Source: Mesorhizobium sp. (GTDB lineage Bacteria > Pseudomonadota > Alphaproteobacteria > Rhizobiales > Rhizobiaceae). From it: a stretch of DNA of 64,000 bases. The translations under genes were made by a program, and so were the position numbers. The number at the start of each line of letters is the position of its first letter. The first letter of the stretch is position 1. Under the pieces are notes generated by a model, which had not been told where the DNA came from, did no database searches, and saw only the letters and a list, made by a program, of their open reading frames with translations. The stretch is taken from positions 1 to 64,000 of the forward strand of contig SAQR01000031.1 in assembly GCA_004020365.1 (NCBI GenBank), read 5' to 3'. Shown here in pieces: positions 1 to 10,440 of this stretch.

Positions 1-2494
1 TGCCATTGGCGATGCTTAAGCTCGACGGCTGCGCGATCCCTGCCTTGATGCCGCGGATGGTCGCCTCGCCGGAGGTGATCTCGATGCTTGTCGTTCCGTC
101 CGCGATCTTCACCCTGCCTTCGGCCCTGGCCGGAATGTCCTTGACGGTGGCGCCGCCGGAAAAACCGGTCCAGTCGCCGTCGCGCTTCAAATCAACACCA
201 ATGCCGCTGATCAGGGTGGCGCCTGATGTGACCGTATCGGCCTTGATCGTGCCGGAGATCGCCGGTGCCTTGAGATAGTTGGCGACCAGCGCGTTGACGG
301 CGATGGTCTTCGCCGCCAGCTCCCCGCGCGAAATAGACCCGCTCTTCAGATCGATGGCGACCGTCGGCGCGCCACCATCATTCGAGAGGCGGATGCTGCC
401 CTGCACGTCGCCGGCCGCCGCCTGCCCGGCAAGCGCGGCCAGCGGGCCGATATCGGGCGCTTCGAGGGTCAGCGTGCCGAGCGGCAGCAAGCTGTCGTCG
501 AGCACGAGATCGCCCGAGACCTTATTGTCGGCCAGCGACAGGCTAAGCCCGTTGAGGGAACGCGTTCCGTCGCGCGTCACCAAAGATGCCCTGAGATCGA
601 GCGGCTGGTCGTCGACGGACCCTGTCAGTGCGACATCGGCAGCGGGATTGACGATGTCGGCCTTGCCCGTCGCTGTCAGCTTGATCGTCTTGACCGTCCG
701 GCCCGACGCGGTCAGGCTGTCGCTGTCGGCCGAGACCGAGAAATCCGGCGCCGAGCGCGCGCCGCTCGCCGTCAGCGCGAAATCGACGGCCCCGCCGACC
801 GGTACGCCAACCATCGGCGACAGCACCGAAACATCGCCGAGCGTGCCCCTGATGTCGGCCTGGATGTCGGTGCCCGTCGCGCTGGCGGTGCCGCTGGCGC
901 TGAGCGAGCCCGAAGTGAGTTGCAGCGCATTGGCGGCAAACAAGCCTTGCGGGTCGCGGGTCGCGGTCGCCGAGAATGTCACACGCTCGCCGAGAACCGG
1001 GCGGATCTGCGGCGGCAGCGCAGTCGAGACGGCATCGGCATTCATCTTGAGCGTCATCGCCAGATCGGCCAGGGTCACCTTGGACGTCACCGAGGCATTG
1101 AGCGCATTGCTGCGCAGCGTGCCTTGATCGACAACGATCTCGTCCTTGCTGACCGACCCGGCGAGGTCAGCGGTGACCCTGCCGGTCACCAGCGGCGCCA
1201 GCGTCGCCACGTCGGTGTTCAGGCCGCCGGCGACAAGCTTAATGGTGACAGGTCCGTTGCGGTCCTGGATGTCGAAGCCGTCGGAATGGATTTCTGCCGC
1301 CAGATCGTCCACCCGGGTGCCGCCCGCCACCACCGAGACCAGGGACGCGCCGATGTCGACTATCGGCGCCTTGCCGCCGCCGAACGCGCGGGCAGTGGCG
1401 CCGGTGATCGCCACCGTCACCGGCTGTGCCGCAGCGCCGAGGCTGAGCACGATCGGCGGGCCCTTGGCGGCGAGGTCCACCGAAAGGTCGCTGGCGCCGT
1501 TGGGGTCGATGATGCCCGCGGCAGTGCCATGCACGGCATCGCTGTCGATGTTGGCGCGCTCGACCTCGACGCCGCCGGTCACGATCGCGGTTCCGGCGAG
1601 GTCGAAGCTGGTCTTGCCGGCAAACAAGGATTTCAGATTGTCGGGCAAGAAGCGCTGGAAGTCGCCGTCGCCCTTGGCCTCGACATAGTTGCCCTTGTCG
1701 GTGAGCTGGTGGCGACCGGTGAGCTGGGTGACGATCTGGCCGTCGACGACGAAGGTACCTATGCCGCTCCAGTTGGCGACCGGCCCGGTGCCGGTGACGA
1801 CGATGTTTACTGGCGGCGCATCGGGCAATTTGAGTAGATTGGCGATGATGCCGCCGGCCGGCTCCGACGCCTTCAGATCGAGGTCCAGCTTGTTGTCGGC
1901 GGGCGCGAAATGGATGCTGGCGTCGACCTTGCCTTGCTTGCCGTCGTGGCGGGTGATGTTGAGGCTGGTTTCGAGCGCCAATGGCGCTGCGTCGGCCTTG
2001 AACGATCCCTTGGCGGCGAGCTCGGCGATACCGCTGCCGGCCAGCGCCTGCCCGAGCGCGATTTCCGGCAGGTCGATCTGCTTGATGTCGAGCGACACCG
2101 GCAACGTGGTGGCGCCAGCCTGGCTCGGCTGCGTGCCGGCCACCGGCAGCCGCGCCAACTCGATGCGATCGGCGGCGACGCGGCCGGCGCTGAAGTTCTT
2201 CGACAGAAGCGCCAGCGGCGACCAGTCGACGGCCACCTTGCGCGCCACCAGCCAAGGGCCCTGGCGATCCTCCAGCACCACATGGTCGACTGTCAGCGCG
2301 CCGGACCAGATGCCGTCGATGTCGCTGACCGTGACCTTCCGGTCATCGGTCGACGCCACAGTCGAGATGATGCCGGCGAGATTGGCGCGGCCGCGTTCGG
2401 TCTTGGTCAGCACGACGAGCGCACCGACCACCGCCGCCACCAGGACGAGCAGCGTGTAAAGGACAATGCGAAGGATGCGCTTGAACATCGTCAT
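1..2494 (-). CDS. tamB: Translocation and assembly module TamB, partial (C-terminus beyond window)
   Basis: The frame is open from an ATG at 2494 to the window edge, about 831 codons, so the C-terminal DUF490/TamB domain is not seen. The N-terminus (residues 4-28) is a basic cap followed by a hydrophobic anchor (LVLVAAVVGALVVL), as in TamB, which spans the periplasm from an inner-membrane anchor. The rest is repetitive, beta-rich sequence full of Ala, Asp and Gly with no Cys, typical of the beta-taco body. The ATG overlaps the tamA stop (TGATG), so the two are translationally coupled. A second in-frame ATG lies at 2488. The known role of the family is to work with TamA in outer-membrane protein insertion and phospholipid transport. 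Identity rests on architecture and the tamA neighbour. Confidence 0.9.
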   Translation of the reverse strand, partial: MTMFKRILRIVLYTLLVLVAAVVGALVVLTKTERGRANLAGIISTVASTDDRKVTVSDIDGIWSGALTVDHVVLEDRQGPWLVARKVAVDWSPLALLSKNFSAGRVAADRIELARLPVAGTQPSQAGATTLPVSLDIKQIDLPEIALGQALAGSGIAELAAKGSFKADAAPLALETSLNITRHDGKQGKVDASIHFAPADNKLDLDLKASEPAGGIIANLLKLPDAPPVNIVVTGTGPVANWSGIGTFVVDGQIVTQLTGRHQLTDKGNYVEAKGDGDFQRFLPDNLKSLFAGKTSFDLAGTAIVTGGVEVERANIDSDAVHGTAAGIIDPNGASDLSVDLAAKGPPIVLSLGAAAQPVTVAITGATARAFGGGKAPIVDIGASLVSVVAGGTRVDDLAAEIHSDGFDIQDRNGPVTIKLVAGGLNTDVATLAPLVTGRVTADLAGSVSKDEIVVDQGTLRSNALNASVTSKVTLADLAMTLKMNADAVSTALPPQIRPVLGERVTFSATATRDPQGLFAANALQLTSGSLSASGTASATGTDIQADIRGTLGDVSVLSPMVGVPVGGAVDFALTASGARSAPDFSVSADSDSLTASGRTVKTIKLTATGKADIVNPAADVALTGSVDDQPLDLRASLVTRDGTRSLNGLSLSLADNKVSGDLVLDDSLLPLGTLTLEAPDIGPLAALAGQAAAGDVQGSIRLSNDGGAPTVAIDLKSGSISRGELAAKTIAVNALVANYLKAPAISGTIKADTVTSGATLISGIGVDLKRDGDWTGFSGGATVKDIPARAEGRVKIADGTTSIEITSGEATIRGIKAGIAQPSSLSIANG

Positions 2495-4422
2495 CAAAAC
2501 GCCTGGCCGATACCGGCATAGATGCCGAAATCCGGGTCGTCGGGATCCGGGTTGAGCGGCACCGCCGCATCGATGCGCAGCGGTCCGAACGGCGTAATAT
2601 AGCGCAAGCCGACGCCGGCGCCGACCTTCATGTCGGAAAAATCCGGGAATTGATCGGTCGAGACGGTGCCGGCATCGACGAACGGCACGACGCCGATCGT
2701 GTCTGTGATGGCGAAGCGCATCTCGATCGAGGTCTCGAAGAAGGACAGCCCGCCGATCGGCTCTCCGTCGGCGTCCTTCGGGCCGATGCCCTGATAAGCA
2801 TAACCGCGTACCGAGCCGCCGCCGCCGGAATAGAAGCGCCGGTCGGCCGGAACGTCCTGAAGGCCGGCGCCAATGATCGAGCCGATGGCGACACGTTCGG
2901 CCAGGACGAACTTCGAGGCCGCGTCGAGCGACTGATAGGCCGATCCTTCGCCCCTCAGCTTGACGAAGGCCGCGCCGTTCAAAATGTCGTAGCTCGGCTC
3001 GGCATAGGCCAGCGCCCTGAATCCGGTCGTCGGGTTGAGCCGGTTGTCGCGGTTGTCGAAGACATAGCGCAGCGGAATGCTGGCGATCAGAAAAGTGTGC
3101 TTGCCGAAGGAATCGGTGATCTTCGAATAATCGAGCGCGACTTCCGCGGAAACCGTCTGCTGCCTGTCGAGGTCATAAGACAAGCCGGTGTTGCCCTTGA
3201 CCGAGAAACGGTCGTAGGCGTCGGGATGCTCCAGCACGGTGTTGGCGCCGGCGAAGAATTTAGACGCCGGCCCGACAACGCCCGGCTTTTCGAACATGAT
3301 GCCGGCATTATAGTTGAGCTCGGTCAACTCATTGTTGCCGATGCCGCTGATTTCGCCCTCGATGCGCAGTTTTTCGGCACGGCCGAACAGATTGCGGTGA
3401 CCCCAATAGCCTTCGAGGCCGAGCCCTTCGGTGTTGGAGAAGGTGCCGCCAAGGCCGAAATAGCGCGGCTTGCGCTCGCTGACTTCGACGCCGATCGGGA
3501 TGTTGCCGTCAGCGTCGAGACTGTCGGCCTCCTTCAGCGTGACGCTGTTGAAGACTTCTAGCCCGAGCAGCCGGTCGCGCGCCTCGTCGACCTCTTCGGG
3601 CGAATATTGGCGGCCGCGCTTGAGGCCGGTCATGTATTCGGTGAAATCGCGGTCGACCTTTTCGGTACCTTCGACCGTGGTCTCGCCGTAGCCGGCAACC
3701 GGCCCGGCCGCCACGGTCAGCGTCACATCGAGCGTCAAGGTGGCGTGATCGGCAACGATCTCGCGGGCCGTCACCTTGGCCAGCGGCCTGCCTTCCTCCT
3801 TGAGCGCCCGCACGATCGACGCCTCGGCCTTGAGCACGGCACCGGAACTGGCGTCGCCGCCGGCGATCAGGCCGAAATCGGCGCCAGTCAGCCCCGCCGC
3901 ATCGCCCTCCAGCCTGATGTCGCCAAGCGTGAACTTCGGCCCGGCCGCAATATTGATCACCACCGGGATCGGCTGCGGACCCAAAAATTCGGCGTCGGGC
4001 GGCAAATCGTCGAGCCGCTTGCCTTCGATGGTAATGGTGACGACGCCCTCGTAGCGGGCGTCCGCATAAAGGGCGGCGACAAGCTGATCGCGGTCGCCAC
4101 GCGCCTTGGCCAGCAGGCCGAGCGAACCGGAGACCGGACGTTCTTCGTCGTCCTTCAGCGCCGAGGCGTTTTCGAGTTTTTCGGCGAGATCCTCGTCGGC
4201 GTCGGGCGCCTCGATGGTCACCGCATAGCGCAGCGGATCGACGATGTCGGCATCTTCATCCTCCGACGATCCCCACAGCTTGATGCCGAAGATCTCGAAA
4301 GCGGCCGCATTTCCGCTCGCGCCAACCAGTGCTGTCGAGCAAAGCAAGGCGGAAAGCAGGGCGAGCGAAACCACGCGCCGTGGCGCGGTTCCTCCCGAAA
4401 TCTGCCTTTCATACGCCGACAT
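2494..4422 (-). CDS. tamA: Autotransporter assembly complex protein TamA (Omp85/BamA family)
   Basis: This 642-residue outer-membrane protein has a signal peptide (about residues 15-41, ending in ASGNAAA), a POTRA-containing periplasmic part (about 45-340) and a C-terminal 16-strand Omp85 barrel with the family features GGGGSVRGY (the VRGY/F lid motif) and a terminal phenylalanine (GIGQAF), the beta-signal recognised by BamA. It is expected to partner TamB, the next gene, with which it overlaps by one base. No clear Shine-Dalgarno sequence precedes the ATG at 4422, so a slightly later start is possible. The length and domain order fit alphaproteobacterial TamA. Confidence 0.93.
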   Translation of the reverse strand: MSAYERQISGGTAPRRVVSLALLSALLCSTALVGASGNAAAFEIFGIKLWGSSEDEDADIVDPLRYAVTIEAPDADEDLAEKLENASALKDDEERPVSGSLGLLAKARGDRDQLVAALYADARYEGVVTITIEGKRLDDLPPDAEFLGPQPIPVVINIAAGPKFTLGDIRLEGDAAGLTGADFGLIAGGDASSGAVLKAEASIVRALKEEGRPLAKVTAREIVADHATLTLDVTLTVAAGPVAGYGETTVEGTEKVDRDFTEYMTGLKRGRQYSPEEVDEARDRLLGLEVFNSVTLKEADSLDADGNIPIGVEVSERKPRYFGLGGTFSNTEGLGLEGYWGHRNLFGRAEKLRIEGEISGIGNNELTELNYNAGIMFEKPGVVGPASKFFAGANTVLEHPDAYDRFSVKGNTGLSYDLDRQQTVSAEVALDYSKITDSFGKHTFLIASIPLRYVFDNRDNRLNPTTGFRALAYAEPSYDILNGAAFVKLRGEGSAYQSLDAASKFVLAERVAIGSIIGAGLQDVPADRRFYSGGGGSVRGYAYQGIGPKDADGEPIGGLSFFETSIEMRFAITDTIGVVPFVDAGTVSTDQFPDFSDMKVGAGVGLRYITPFGPLRIDAAVPLNPDPDDPDFGIYAGIGQAF

Positions 4423-4746
4423 TACAACTCTACACTAGCGGCCAAAGCTAAAATTGGAATGAAGTTCTGAATTGCTCGTAAACGGGCCACAATCCAAATG
4501 CCACAATCCAAGTGTCCGAAATGGACAGGGCTTGGAATTCACACCTTCTGCGTCGCCGCAAGAAAGCGTGATCCCTGTCCTATGAAGGTACTACCGGTCA
4601 TCCGTCGGAAAGGAAACCGTTGGGGCCGGAAAGGAAACCGTTGGCAGGCGGGAACCTGCCGCGTCCTCGTGTTGACAAGCTGGACCGAAGCTTGAACATG
4701 TCTGGACGTACGTGGACGTAACGTAAGCAGTGTCCGAAGGGGTGTC
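4423..4746. other. Divergent intergenic region between tamA and the alpha-2-macroglobulin gene
   Basis: This 324-base spacer must hold the promoters of tamAB (leftward) and of the macroglobulin operon (rightward). I see no convincing gene. A short open frame at 4498-4695 has no ribosome binding site and a composition unlike a protein. It holds a small tandem repeat, annotated separately, and repeated GGACGTA words near 4703-4720. No clear sigma-70 boxes were found. Confidence 0.6.
4606..4644. repeat. Two-copy 21-bp tandem repeat
   Basis: The 18-mer CGGAAAGGAAACCGTTGG occurs at 4606-4623 and again at 4627-4644, a period of 21 bp (two helical turns). It lies about 100 bp upstream of the macroglobulin start, so it could be a pair of regulator half-sites. 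It could equally be a chance slippage repeat. Confidence 0.6.
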
Positions 4747-7700
4747 ATGGCAATGCGCGCGGCTCGTGGTCTGTCGATTCTTTTTCTTGTCTTTTTCGCC
4801 TGGGGCGGTGTCGCGCAGGCGGCCGAAGCGCGCCGGGTGGTGACATCGGACAATTCCGATTATTTCGGCTTCGATCTCAGATCCGACCAGAACGTCAGCC
4901 TCGATCAGTGCACGACGACATGTCTCGGCGATCCCGCCTGCCGCGCCTTCACCTACAACCCCAAGGCCAAATGGTGTTTTCTCAAATCCGACTATAACAC
5001 GCTAAAACCCTTCAAGGGCGCCGTCGCCGGCAAGGTCGTTAACGTCGAAGGCGATCCCGATATTGGCGCGCCGCCGGAACTCGCCTTCTTCCCCGCCTGG
5101 ATGGCCGACCAGGCCCAGCAATACCGCAACAGGTTCACCGGGCCGGCCTACACGAAGCCCACCGAAGGGCTGACGGCGCTGCGGGAGGCGGCAAAGCAAG
5201 CGTCGCAGGCCGGCGACCACCGCTTGGCCGTCCAAAAATACGAGGCTTTGGTTTCGGTATCGCCCGACGATGGCCAACTCTGGCTTGAACTGGCGCGGGA
5301 AACGCTTGCCGTGCAGCCGACCGCCAACAGCGCCGAGGCGTCGACCCTGCCGGCGAACGCCACCTCCGCCGGCTTAAACGCCTACAAATTGCTGCGCACC
5401 ACAAAAACCCGCGCCGAAGCGCTGGCACTGCTTGGCGCCGCGCTTGATCGCCGCGACCTCGCTCGGCCGGCCCTGCAGGCCTACGAAGCGAGCCTCGCGC
5501 TGGCCAGTTCTCCGGCGGTCAAGGCCGACTATGAAGATTTGAAAGCGCGCAAGGGCTTCCGCGTCGTCGATCACACGGTCGAGGCCGACACCAGCGCGCC
5601 GCGCATCTGTGCGCAGTTTTCCGAGGACCTGGTCAAGACCGGTGTCGACTATTCGCAATTCGTCACCGTCGACAACGCCGCCCCCAAGGGCGTCGAGGCC
5701 AAGGACAAGCAGATCTGCGTCGAAGGGCTCGAGCACGGCCAGCATTACGACGTCACCTTCCGTCCCGGCCTGCCGGCCGCCATCGGCGAGGTGATCTCCA
5801 CCCCGGTGGTGCTGTCGATCTATGTGCAGGACCGCGCCCCGTCCGCCCGTTTCACCGGCGACAGCTTCGTGCTGCCGGCCGGCGCGCGCCGCGGCATCCC
5901 GGTCGTCACCGTCAACATGAGCGTCGCCGAAATGAAGCTTTATCGCATCGGCGACCGCTCGCTGACCCAGCTTCTGTCCGGCTACCAGTTCCTGCGCCAG
6001 CTTGACGGCTACGACATCTCCAACATTTCCGATCAGATGGGCGAGCCGGTCTGGCAGGGCCAGCTCGACATCGCCAACGACCTGAACAAGGAGGTCACCA
6101 CCTCCTTCCCGGTCGACGAAGCGCTGCCGCAGCGCAAGCCCGGCGTCTATGTGCTGACCGCGCAACCGGTCGACGAGAACGACAACGACTATGATTCGCG
6201 CGCCACGCAATGGTTCGTCGTCTCCGATATCGGCCTGTCGACCTATACCGGGCAGGATGGGCTGAACGTCTTTGCCCGTTCGCTCGCAACCGCCAAGCCG
6301 ATATCAGGCGCTGAACTGACGCTGCTGGCCAGGAACAACGACATCCTCGGCACCGCAACCACGGACGCGGAAGGCCGCGCCGTCTTCAACCCCGGACTGA
6401 CGCGCGGCGACGGCGGCATGGTGCCGGCCGTGCTGACGGCCAAGCAGGGCGACAGCGACTTCGTCTTCCTCGACATGGGCCGCGCCGGCTTCGATCTTTC
6501 CGATCGCGGCGTCACCGGGCGCCCGGCGCCAGGCGCGCTCGACGTCTATGCCTGGACCGAACGCGGCATCTACCGCGCCGGCGAGGACGTCCATGTCGCA
6601 GCGCTTGCCCGCGACGGCGCCGCCAAGGCGGTCGAGAGCCTGCCGCTGACCTTCATCTTCACCCGCCCCGACGGCGTCGAGAACCGCCGCATCGTCAGCG
6701 ACGGTGCATCGGCAGGCGGCCATGCCGTCGACCTGCCGCTCGAACCCAACGCCATGCGCGGCACCTGGACGGTGGCGATCCACACCGATCCCAAGCAGGC
6801 GGCGGTCGCCAGCCAGATGTTCCTGGTCGAAGATTTCGTGCCGGATCGCATCGAGTTCGACCTGTCCTCCGACAGCCGGGAGATCGCGCAAGGCGAGACC
6901 GCCAACGTCACCGTCGACGGCCGCTTCCTTTATGGCGCGCCGGCCGCCGGGCTGGCGCTCGAAGGCGAGCTGACGCTGTCGACCACCCGCGACTGGGATC
7001 GCTTCAAGGGCTATTCCTTCGGCCTCGCCGACGAGCAGTCGGCGGAACCGTCGGTGACGCCGCTCACCGGCCTGCCGGTGGTCGGCGACGACGGCAAGGC
7101 GACCTTCCCGGTTTCCGTCGACCAGTTGCCGTCGACCACCAGGCTGGTCGACGCCAAGGTTACGGTCAGGATGCGCGAGACCGGCGGCCGCGCCGTCGAA
7201 CGCTCGCTCGACATCGCCATCCGACCGCAGGACCAGATGATCGGCATCCGCCCGGATTTCGACGGCGACGAGGTGCCGCAAGGCGGCACGGCGAAGTTCA
7301 GCCTGATCGCCGTCGACCCCGACGGCAAGCGCCAGGCGCTGCAGGGCGCGCAATGGTCGCTGGTCAAGGTCGAACGCAATTACCAATGGTACCGCTCCAG
7401 CAATTCCTGGAACTATGAGCCGGTGACCTTCACCAAGTCGGTGGCCAGCGGCCGGGTCGACCTGACCGCTGACGGCGAGGCCACCGTCTCGCTGCCGGTC
7501 GACTGGGGCCGCTACCGGCTCGAAATCGAGACATCTGACCCGCAAGGCCCGGCGACCAGCTACGAATTCGACGCCGGCTGGTATGTCAGCTCCACCACCA
7601 CCGAAACGCCCGATGGCCTCGAGATTGCCCTCGACAAGGACAATTACGCGGCGGGCGAAGTGGCCAAGCTCAAAGTGTCGCCGCATTTTGCCGGCGAGCT

Positions 7701-10227
7701 GCTCGTCACCATCGGCGCCGACAAGCTCTTGAAGACCGTCACCGCCAGCGTGCCGGCCGGCGGCAGCACCATCGACATCCCGGTCGGCGACAACTGGGGC
7801 GCCGGCGCCTATGTTACGGCAACGCTGTTCAGACCGGGTGATGCGCAGGAAACCCGCATGCCGGCGCGCGCCATCGGCGTCAAATGGCTGAAGGTCGATC
7901 CGGGCTCGAAAAAGCTCGTCGTCAGCTTGACGCCGCCGGACAAGACCATGCCGCGCCAGCAGCTGTCGATCCCGGTTTCGGTGGCCGGCGTGCAGCCGGG
8001 CGCCAACGCCTATGTCATGGTCGCGGCCGTCGATGTCGGCATCCTCAACCTGACCAACTACAAGGCGCCGGATCCGGAGACCTGGTTCTTCGGCCAGCGC
8101 ATGCTCGGCCTTGAAGTGCGCGACCTCTACGGCCGCCTGATCGACGGCTCGCTGGGCACAACCGGCAAGCTGCGCAGCGGCGGCGACGGCGCCAACATGC
8201 AGTCGCAAGGCAGCCCGCCGACCGAAAAGCTGGTCGCCTTCTTCTCCGGTCCGGTCCAGCTCGACGCCGACGGCAAGGCGCGGATCGACTTCGACATCCC
8301 GCAGTTCAACGGCACCGTGCGCGTCATGGCCGTCGCCTGGACCAGGGACGGGGTCGGCCATGCCCAATCCGACGTGATCGTGCGCGATCCGGTGGTGATC
8401 ACTGCCGGCCTGCCGCGCTTCCTGGCGCCCGGCGATTCGGCCGTCATGCGGCTCGACGTCACCGATGCCGACGGTCCGGAGGGCGACTATGCGCTGTCGA
8501 TCGACACGTCAGGCGATCTTTCGACCGGCAGTGCCGCCCTGCCCGAGAAGCTGACGCTGGCCAAGGGCAAGCGGCAGACGCTGACCGTGCCGCTGATCGC
8601 TGAAACGCCGGGCAACGCCTCGATCACCATCAAGCTCGCCCATGCCGACGGCACCGCCGTCGAGCAGACGCTCTATGTCCCGGTGCGCCCGGCACAATTG
8701 CCGGTGACCACCCGCATGGTGGTCGACCTCAAGGGCAAAGGCGGCTCGCTGCGCGTCGACAAGGAGCTGCTGGCGGCAAGCCTGCTCGACGGTGCTTCGG
8801 TCAGTGTCGGCGTTTCACAGGCGGCGGCCTTCGACGTGCCGTCGCTGCTGATGACGCTCGACCGCTACCCCTATGGCTGCGCCGAGCAGACCACCAGCCG
8901 CGCCATGCCGCTGCTCTATGTCAACGAGATGGCGTCGGGCGCCGGCCTGGCCAGCGACGCCGACCTGCACGGCCGCATCCAGGACGCCATCTACAAGGTG
9001 CTGAGCTATCAGGCCTCGGCCGGCAGCTTCGGCCTGTGGGGCCCGGGCTCCGGCGACCTTTGGCTCGATGCCTATGTCACCGACTTCCTGACCCGGGCGC
9101 GCGAGCAGAAATACGACGTGCCGGCGCTGGCGATGAACCAGGCGCTGAGCAATCTGCAAAACGCGATCGGCTATGACCAGGACGTCAAGGATCGCGGCAG
9201 CGAGATCGCCTATGCGCTCTATGTTCTGGCCCGCAACAAGAAGGCCTCGATCGGCGATCTGCGCTACTATGCCGACACCCAGCTCGAAGCCTTTACCAGC
9301 CCGATGGCCGTCGCCCAACTGGCGGCGGGCCTGGCGCTCTATGGCGACACGCAGCGCTCGGAAGCCACCTTCCAGGCCGCCCTGCAACTGGCCAGTTCGA
9401 CCTCGGCATACGACCACTACAGATCCGATTATGGCTCACCGCTGCGTGACGGCGCGGCGATGCTGGCGCTTGCCGCCGAATCCAAGCCGGTGCCGACGAT
9501 TGTGCCGGCGCTGATCAAGCGGGTGACGCAGGAACGCGCCGCCGTCAGATGGACCAGCACGCAGGACGAGTCCTGGATGCTGCTGGCGGCGCGTGCCCTG
9601 AAGGCCGGCAATGATGCGATCGCGCTGACCATCAATGGCGCGCCGCATGCGGGCACCTATTTGGACCAGATCGCCGGCAGCGACATTGCCGACAGTCCGC
9701 TGACCGTCGCCAACACCGGCAGCAACCCGCTGCAGGCGGTCGTCACCACGGTGGCCTCGCCGATCCAGCCGCTGCCGGCCGGCGGCGACGGCTTCACCAT
9801 CGGCCGCACCTACTACAAGCTCGACGGCACCGAAGCCAATGTCACGCAGGCGACCCAAAACGAACGCTATGTCGTCGTGCTCAACATCTACGAGCGAAAC
9901 AAATGGCCATCGCGGCTGGTGATCACCGATCTGCTGCCGGCCGGCTTCGAGATCGACAATCCGGGCCTGGTTTCCAGCGCCCAGTTGTCGAATTTCTCCT
10001 GGCTGGCCCAGACCGACGCCGCCCATCTCGAATTCCGCGACGACCGTTTCATCGCCGCTTTCAATCCGAACGACGGCGAAGGCGACCGCAACATCACGCT
10101 CGCCTATGTCGTGCGTGCGGTGACGCCGGGCACCTATGCCCATCCAGCGGCAACCGTCGAGGACATGTACCGGCCGCAATATTCGGCCCGTACCGCGACC
10201 GGCATGATGGAGGTCAAGGCGCCGTAA
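4747..10227 (+). CDS. Alpha-2-macroglobulin family protein with N-terminal PAN/apple domain and thioester
   Basis: A large (1826 residue) periplasmic protein. A signal peptide (residues 1-26, ending GVAQAAEA) is followed by a Cys-rich PAN/apple-like module (about 30-80) and a helical, TPR-like stretch (about 145-250), then the MG and bait-like beta domains and a thioester domain. The thioester motif is present as Cys1378-Ala-Glu-Gln1381 (PYGCAEQTTSRA), so this is the protease-trapping, thioester-bearing type rather than the YfaS type that lacks it. The signal peptide has no lipobox, unlike the E. coli lipoprotein YfhM. AAGGGG lies 5 bases before the ATG. It is followed by pbpC, the classic genomic partner, suggesting protection of the periplasm when the wall is breached. 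Confidence 0.95.
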   Translation: MAMRAARGLSILFLVFFAWGGVAQAAEARRVVTSDNSDYFGFDLRSDQNVSLDQCTTTCLGDPACRAFTYNPKAKWCFLKSDYNTLKPFKGAVAGKVVNVEGDPDIGAPPELAFFPAWMADQAQQYRNRFTGPAYTKPTEGLTALREAAKQASQAGDHRLAVQKYEALVSVSPDDGQLWLELARETLAVQPTANSAEASTLPANATSAGLNAYKLLRTTKTRAEALALLGAALDRRDLARPALQAYEASLALASSPAVKADYEDLKARKGFRVVDHTVEADTSAPRICAQFSEDLVKTGVDYSQFVTVDNAAPKGVEAKDKQICVEGLEHGQHYDVTFRPGLPAAIGEVISTPVVLSIYVQDRAPSARFTGDSFVLPAGARRGIPVVTVNMSVAEMKLYRIGDRSLTQLLSGYQFLRQLDGYDISNISDQMGEPVWQGQLDIANDLNKEVTTSFPVDEALPQRKPGVYVLTAQPVDENDNDYDSRATQWFVVSDIGLSTYTGQDGLNVFARSLATAKPISGAELTLLARNNDILGTATTDAEGRAVFNPGLTRGDGGMVPAVLTAKQGDSDFVFLDMGRAGFDLSDRGVTGRPAPGALDVYAWTERGIYRAGEDVHVAALARDGAAKAVESLPLTFIFTRPDGVENRRIVSDGASAGGHAVDLPLEPNAMRGTWTVAIHTDPKQAAVASQMFLVEDFVPDRIEFDLSSDSREIAQGETANVTVDGRFLYGAPAAGLALEGELTLSTTRDWDRFKGYSFGLADEQSAEPSVTPLTGLPVVGDDGKATFPVSVDQLPSTTRLVDAKVTVRMRETGGRAVERSLDIAIRPQDQMIGIRPDFDGDEVPQGGTAKFSLIAVDPDGKRQALQGAQWSLVKVERNYQWYRSSNSWNYEPVTFTKSVASGRVDLTADGEATVSLPVDWGRYRLEIETSDPQGPATSYEFDAGWYVSSTTTETPDGLEIALDKDNYAAGEVAKLKVSPHFAGELLVTIGADKLLKTVTASVPAGGSTIDIPVGDNWGAGAYVTATLFRPGDAQETRMPARAIGVKWLKVDPGSKKLVVSLTPPDKTMPRQQLSIPVSVAGVQPGANAYVMVAAVDVGILNLTNYKAPDPETWFFGQRMLGLEVRDLYGRLIDGSLGTTGKLRSGGDGANMQSQGSPPTEKLVAFFSGPVQLDADGKARIDFDIPQFNGTVRVMAVAWTRDGVGHAQSDVIVRDPVVITAGLPRFLAPGDSAVMRLDVTDADGPEGDYALSIDTSGDLSTGSAALPEKLTLAKGKRQTLTVPLIAETPGNASITIKLAHADGTAVEQTLYVPVRPAQLPVTTRMVVDLKGKGGSLRVDKELLAASLLDGASVSVGVSQAAAFDVPSLLMTLDRYPYGCAEQTTSRAMPLLYVNEMASGAGLASDADLHGRIQDAIYKVLSYQASAGSFGLWGPGSGDLWLDAYVTDFLTRAREQKYDVPALAMNQALSNLQNAIGYDQDVKDRGSEIAYALYVLARNKKASIGDLRYYADTQLEAFTSPMAVAQLAAGLALYGDTQRSEATFQAALQLASSTSAYDHYRSDYGSPLRDGAAMLALAAESKPVPTIVPALIKRVTQERAAVRWTSTQDESWMLLAARALKAGNDAIALTINGAPHAGTYLDQIAGSDIADSPLTVANTGSNPLQAVVTTVASPIQPLPAGGDGFTIGRTYYKLDGTEANVTQATQNERYVVVLNIYERNKWPSRLVITDLLPAGFEIDNPGLVSSAQLSNFSWLAQTDAAHLEFRDDRFIAAFNPNDGEGDRNITLAYVVRAVTPGTYAHPAATVEDMYRPQYSARTATGMMEVKAP

Positions 10228-10260
10228 GGCAAAGCTGGCGAACAGGAACATGGCGATGGC

Positions 10261-10440
10261 GCTGCCCCTCATTGCCCTGCCGGGCATTTCTCCCCGTATA
10301 ATGACGGGGAGAAAGAGGCCTGCGCCGAAGTTTTCGCCAAACTCGAACGCTGCAGAAAAGCCGCCGTGGGCCATGACGGCCCCCTTCTCCCCGTCACTAT
10401 ACGGGGAGAAGGTGCCGGCAGGCGGATGAGGGGCAGCGCC
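10261..10440. repeat. Paired inverted palindromic repeat units (RIME-like), first locus
   Basis: Two copies of one palindromic unit in opposite orientation, at 10261-10318 and 10381-10440. The core of the second is CTTCTCCCCGTcactatACGGGGAGAAG, followed by a GGCGGATGAGGGG tail. The first is its reverse complement. Both core hairpins have about ten paired bases. The same unit recurs at 45967-46089 and, in variant form, at 57792-57938. The pairing resembles rhizobial RIME mosaic elements. The hairpins sit between the macroglobulin gene and pbpC and could affect readthrough. Confidence 0.85.

Noticed and set aside
920-1837. Plus-strand frames over tamB
   Set aside because: The tamB frame on the minus strand is open throughout and gives a membrane anchor and beta-repeat protein; the plus-strand frames have no known features.
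4498-4695. Short plus-strand frame upstream of the macroglobulin gene
   Set aside because: It has no ribosome binding site, crosses the tandem repeat, and looks like promoter DNA.
6304-8367. Long open frame of 687 codons on the minus strand
   Set aside because: It is antisense to the macroglobulin gene; long antisense frames are expected in high-GC DNA, and its sequence is low in complexity with no known domain.
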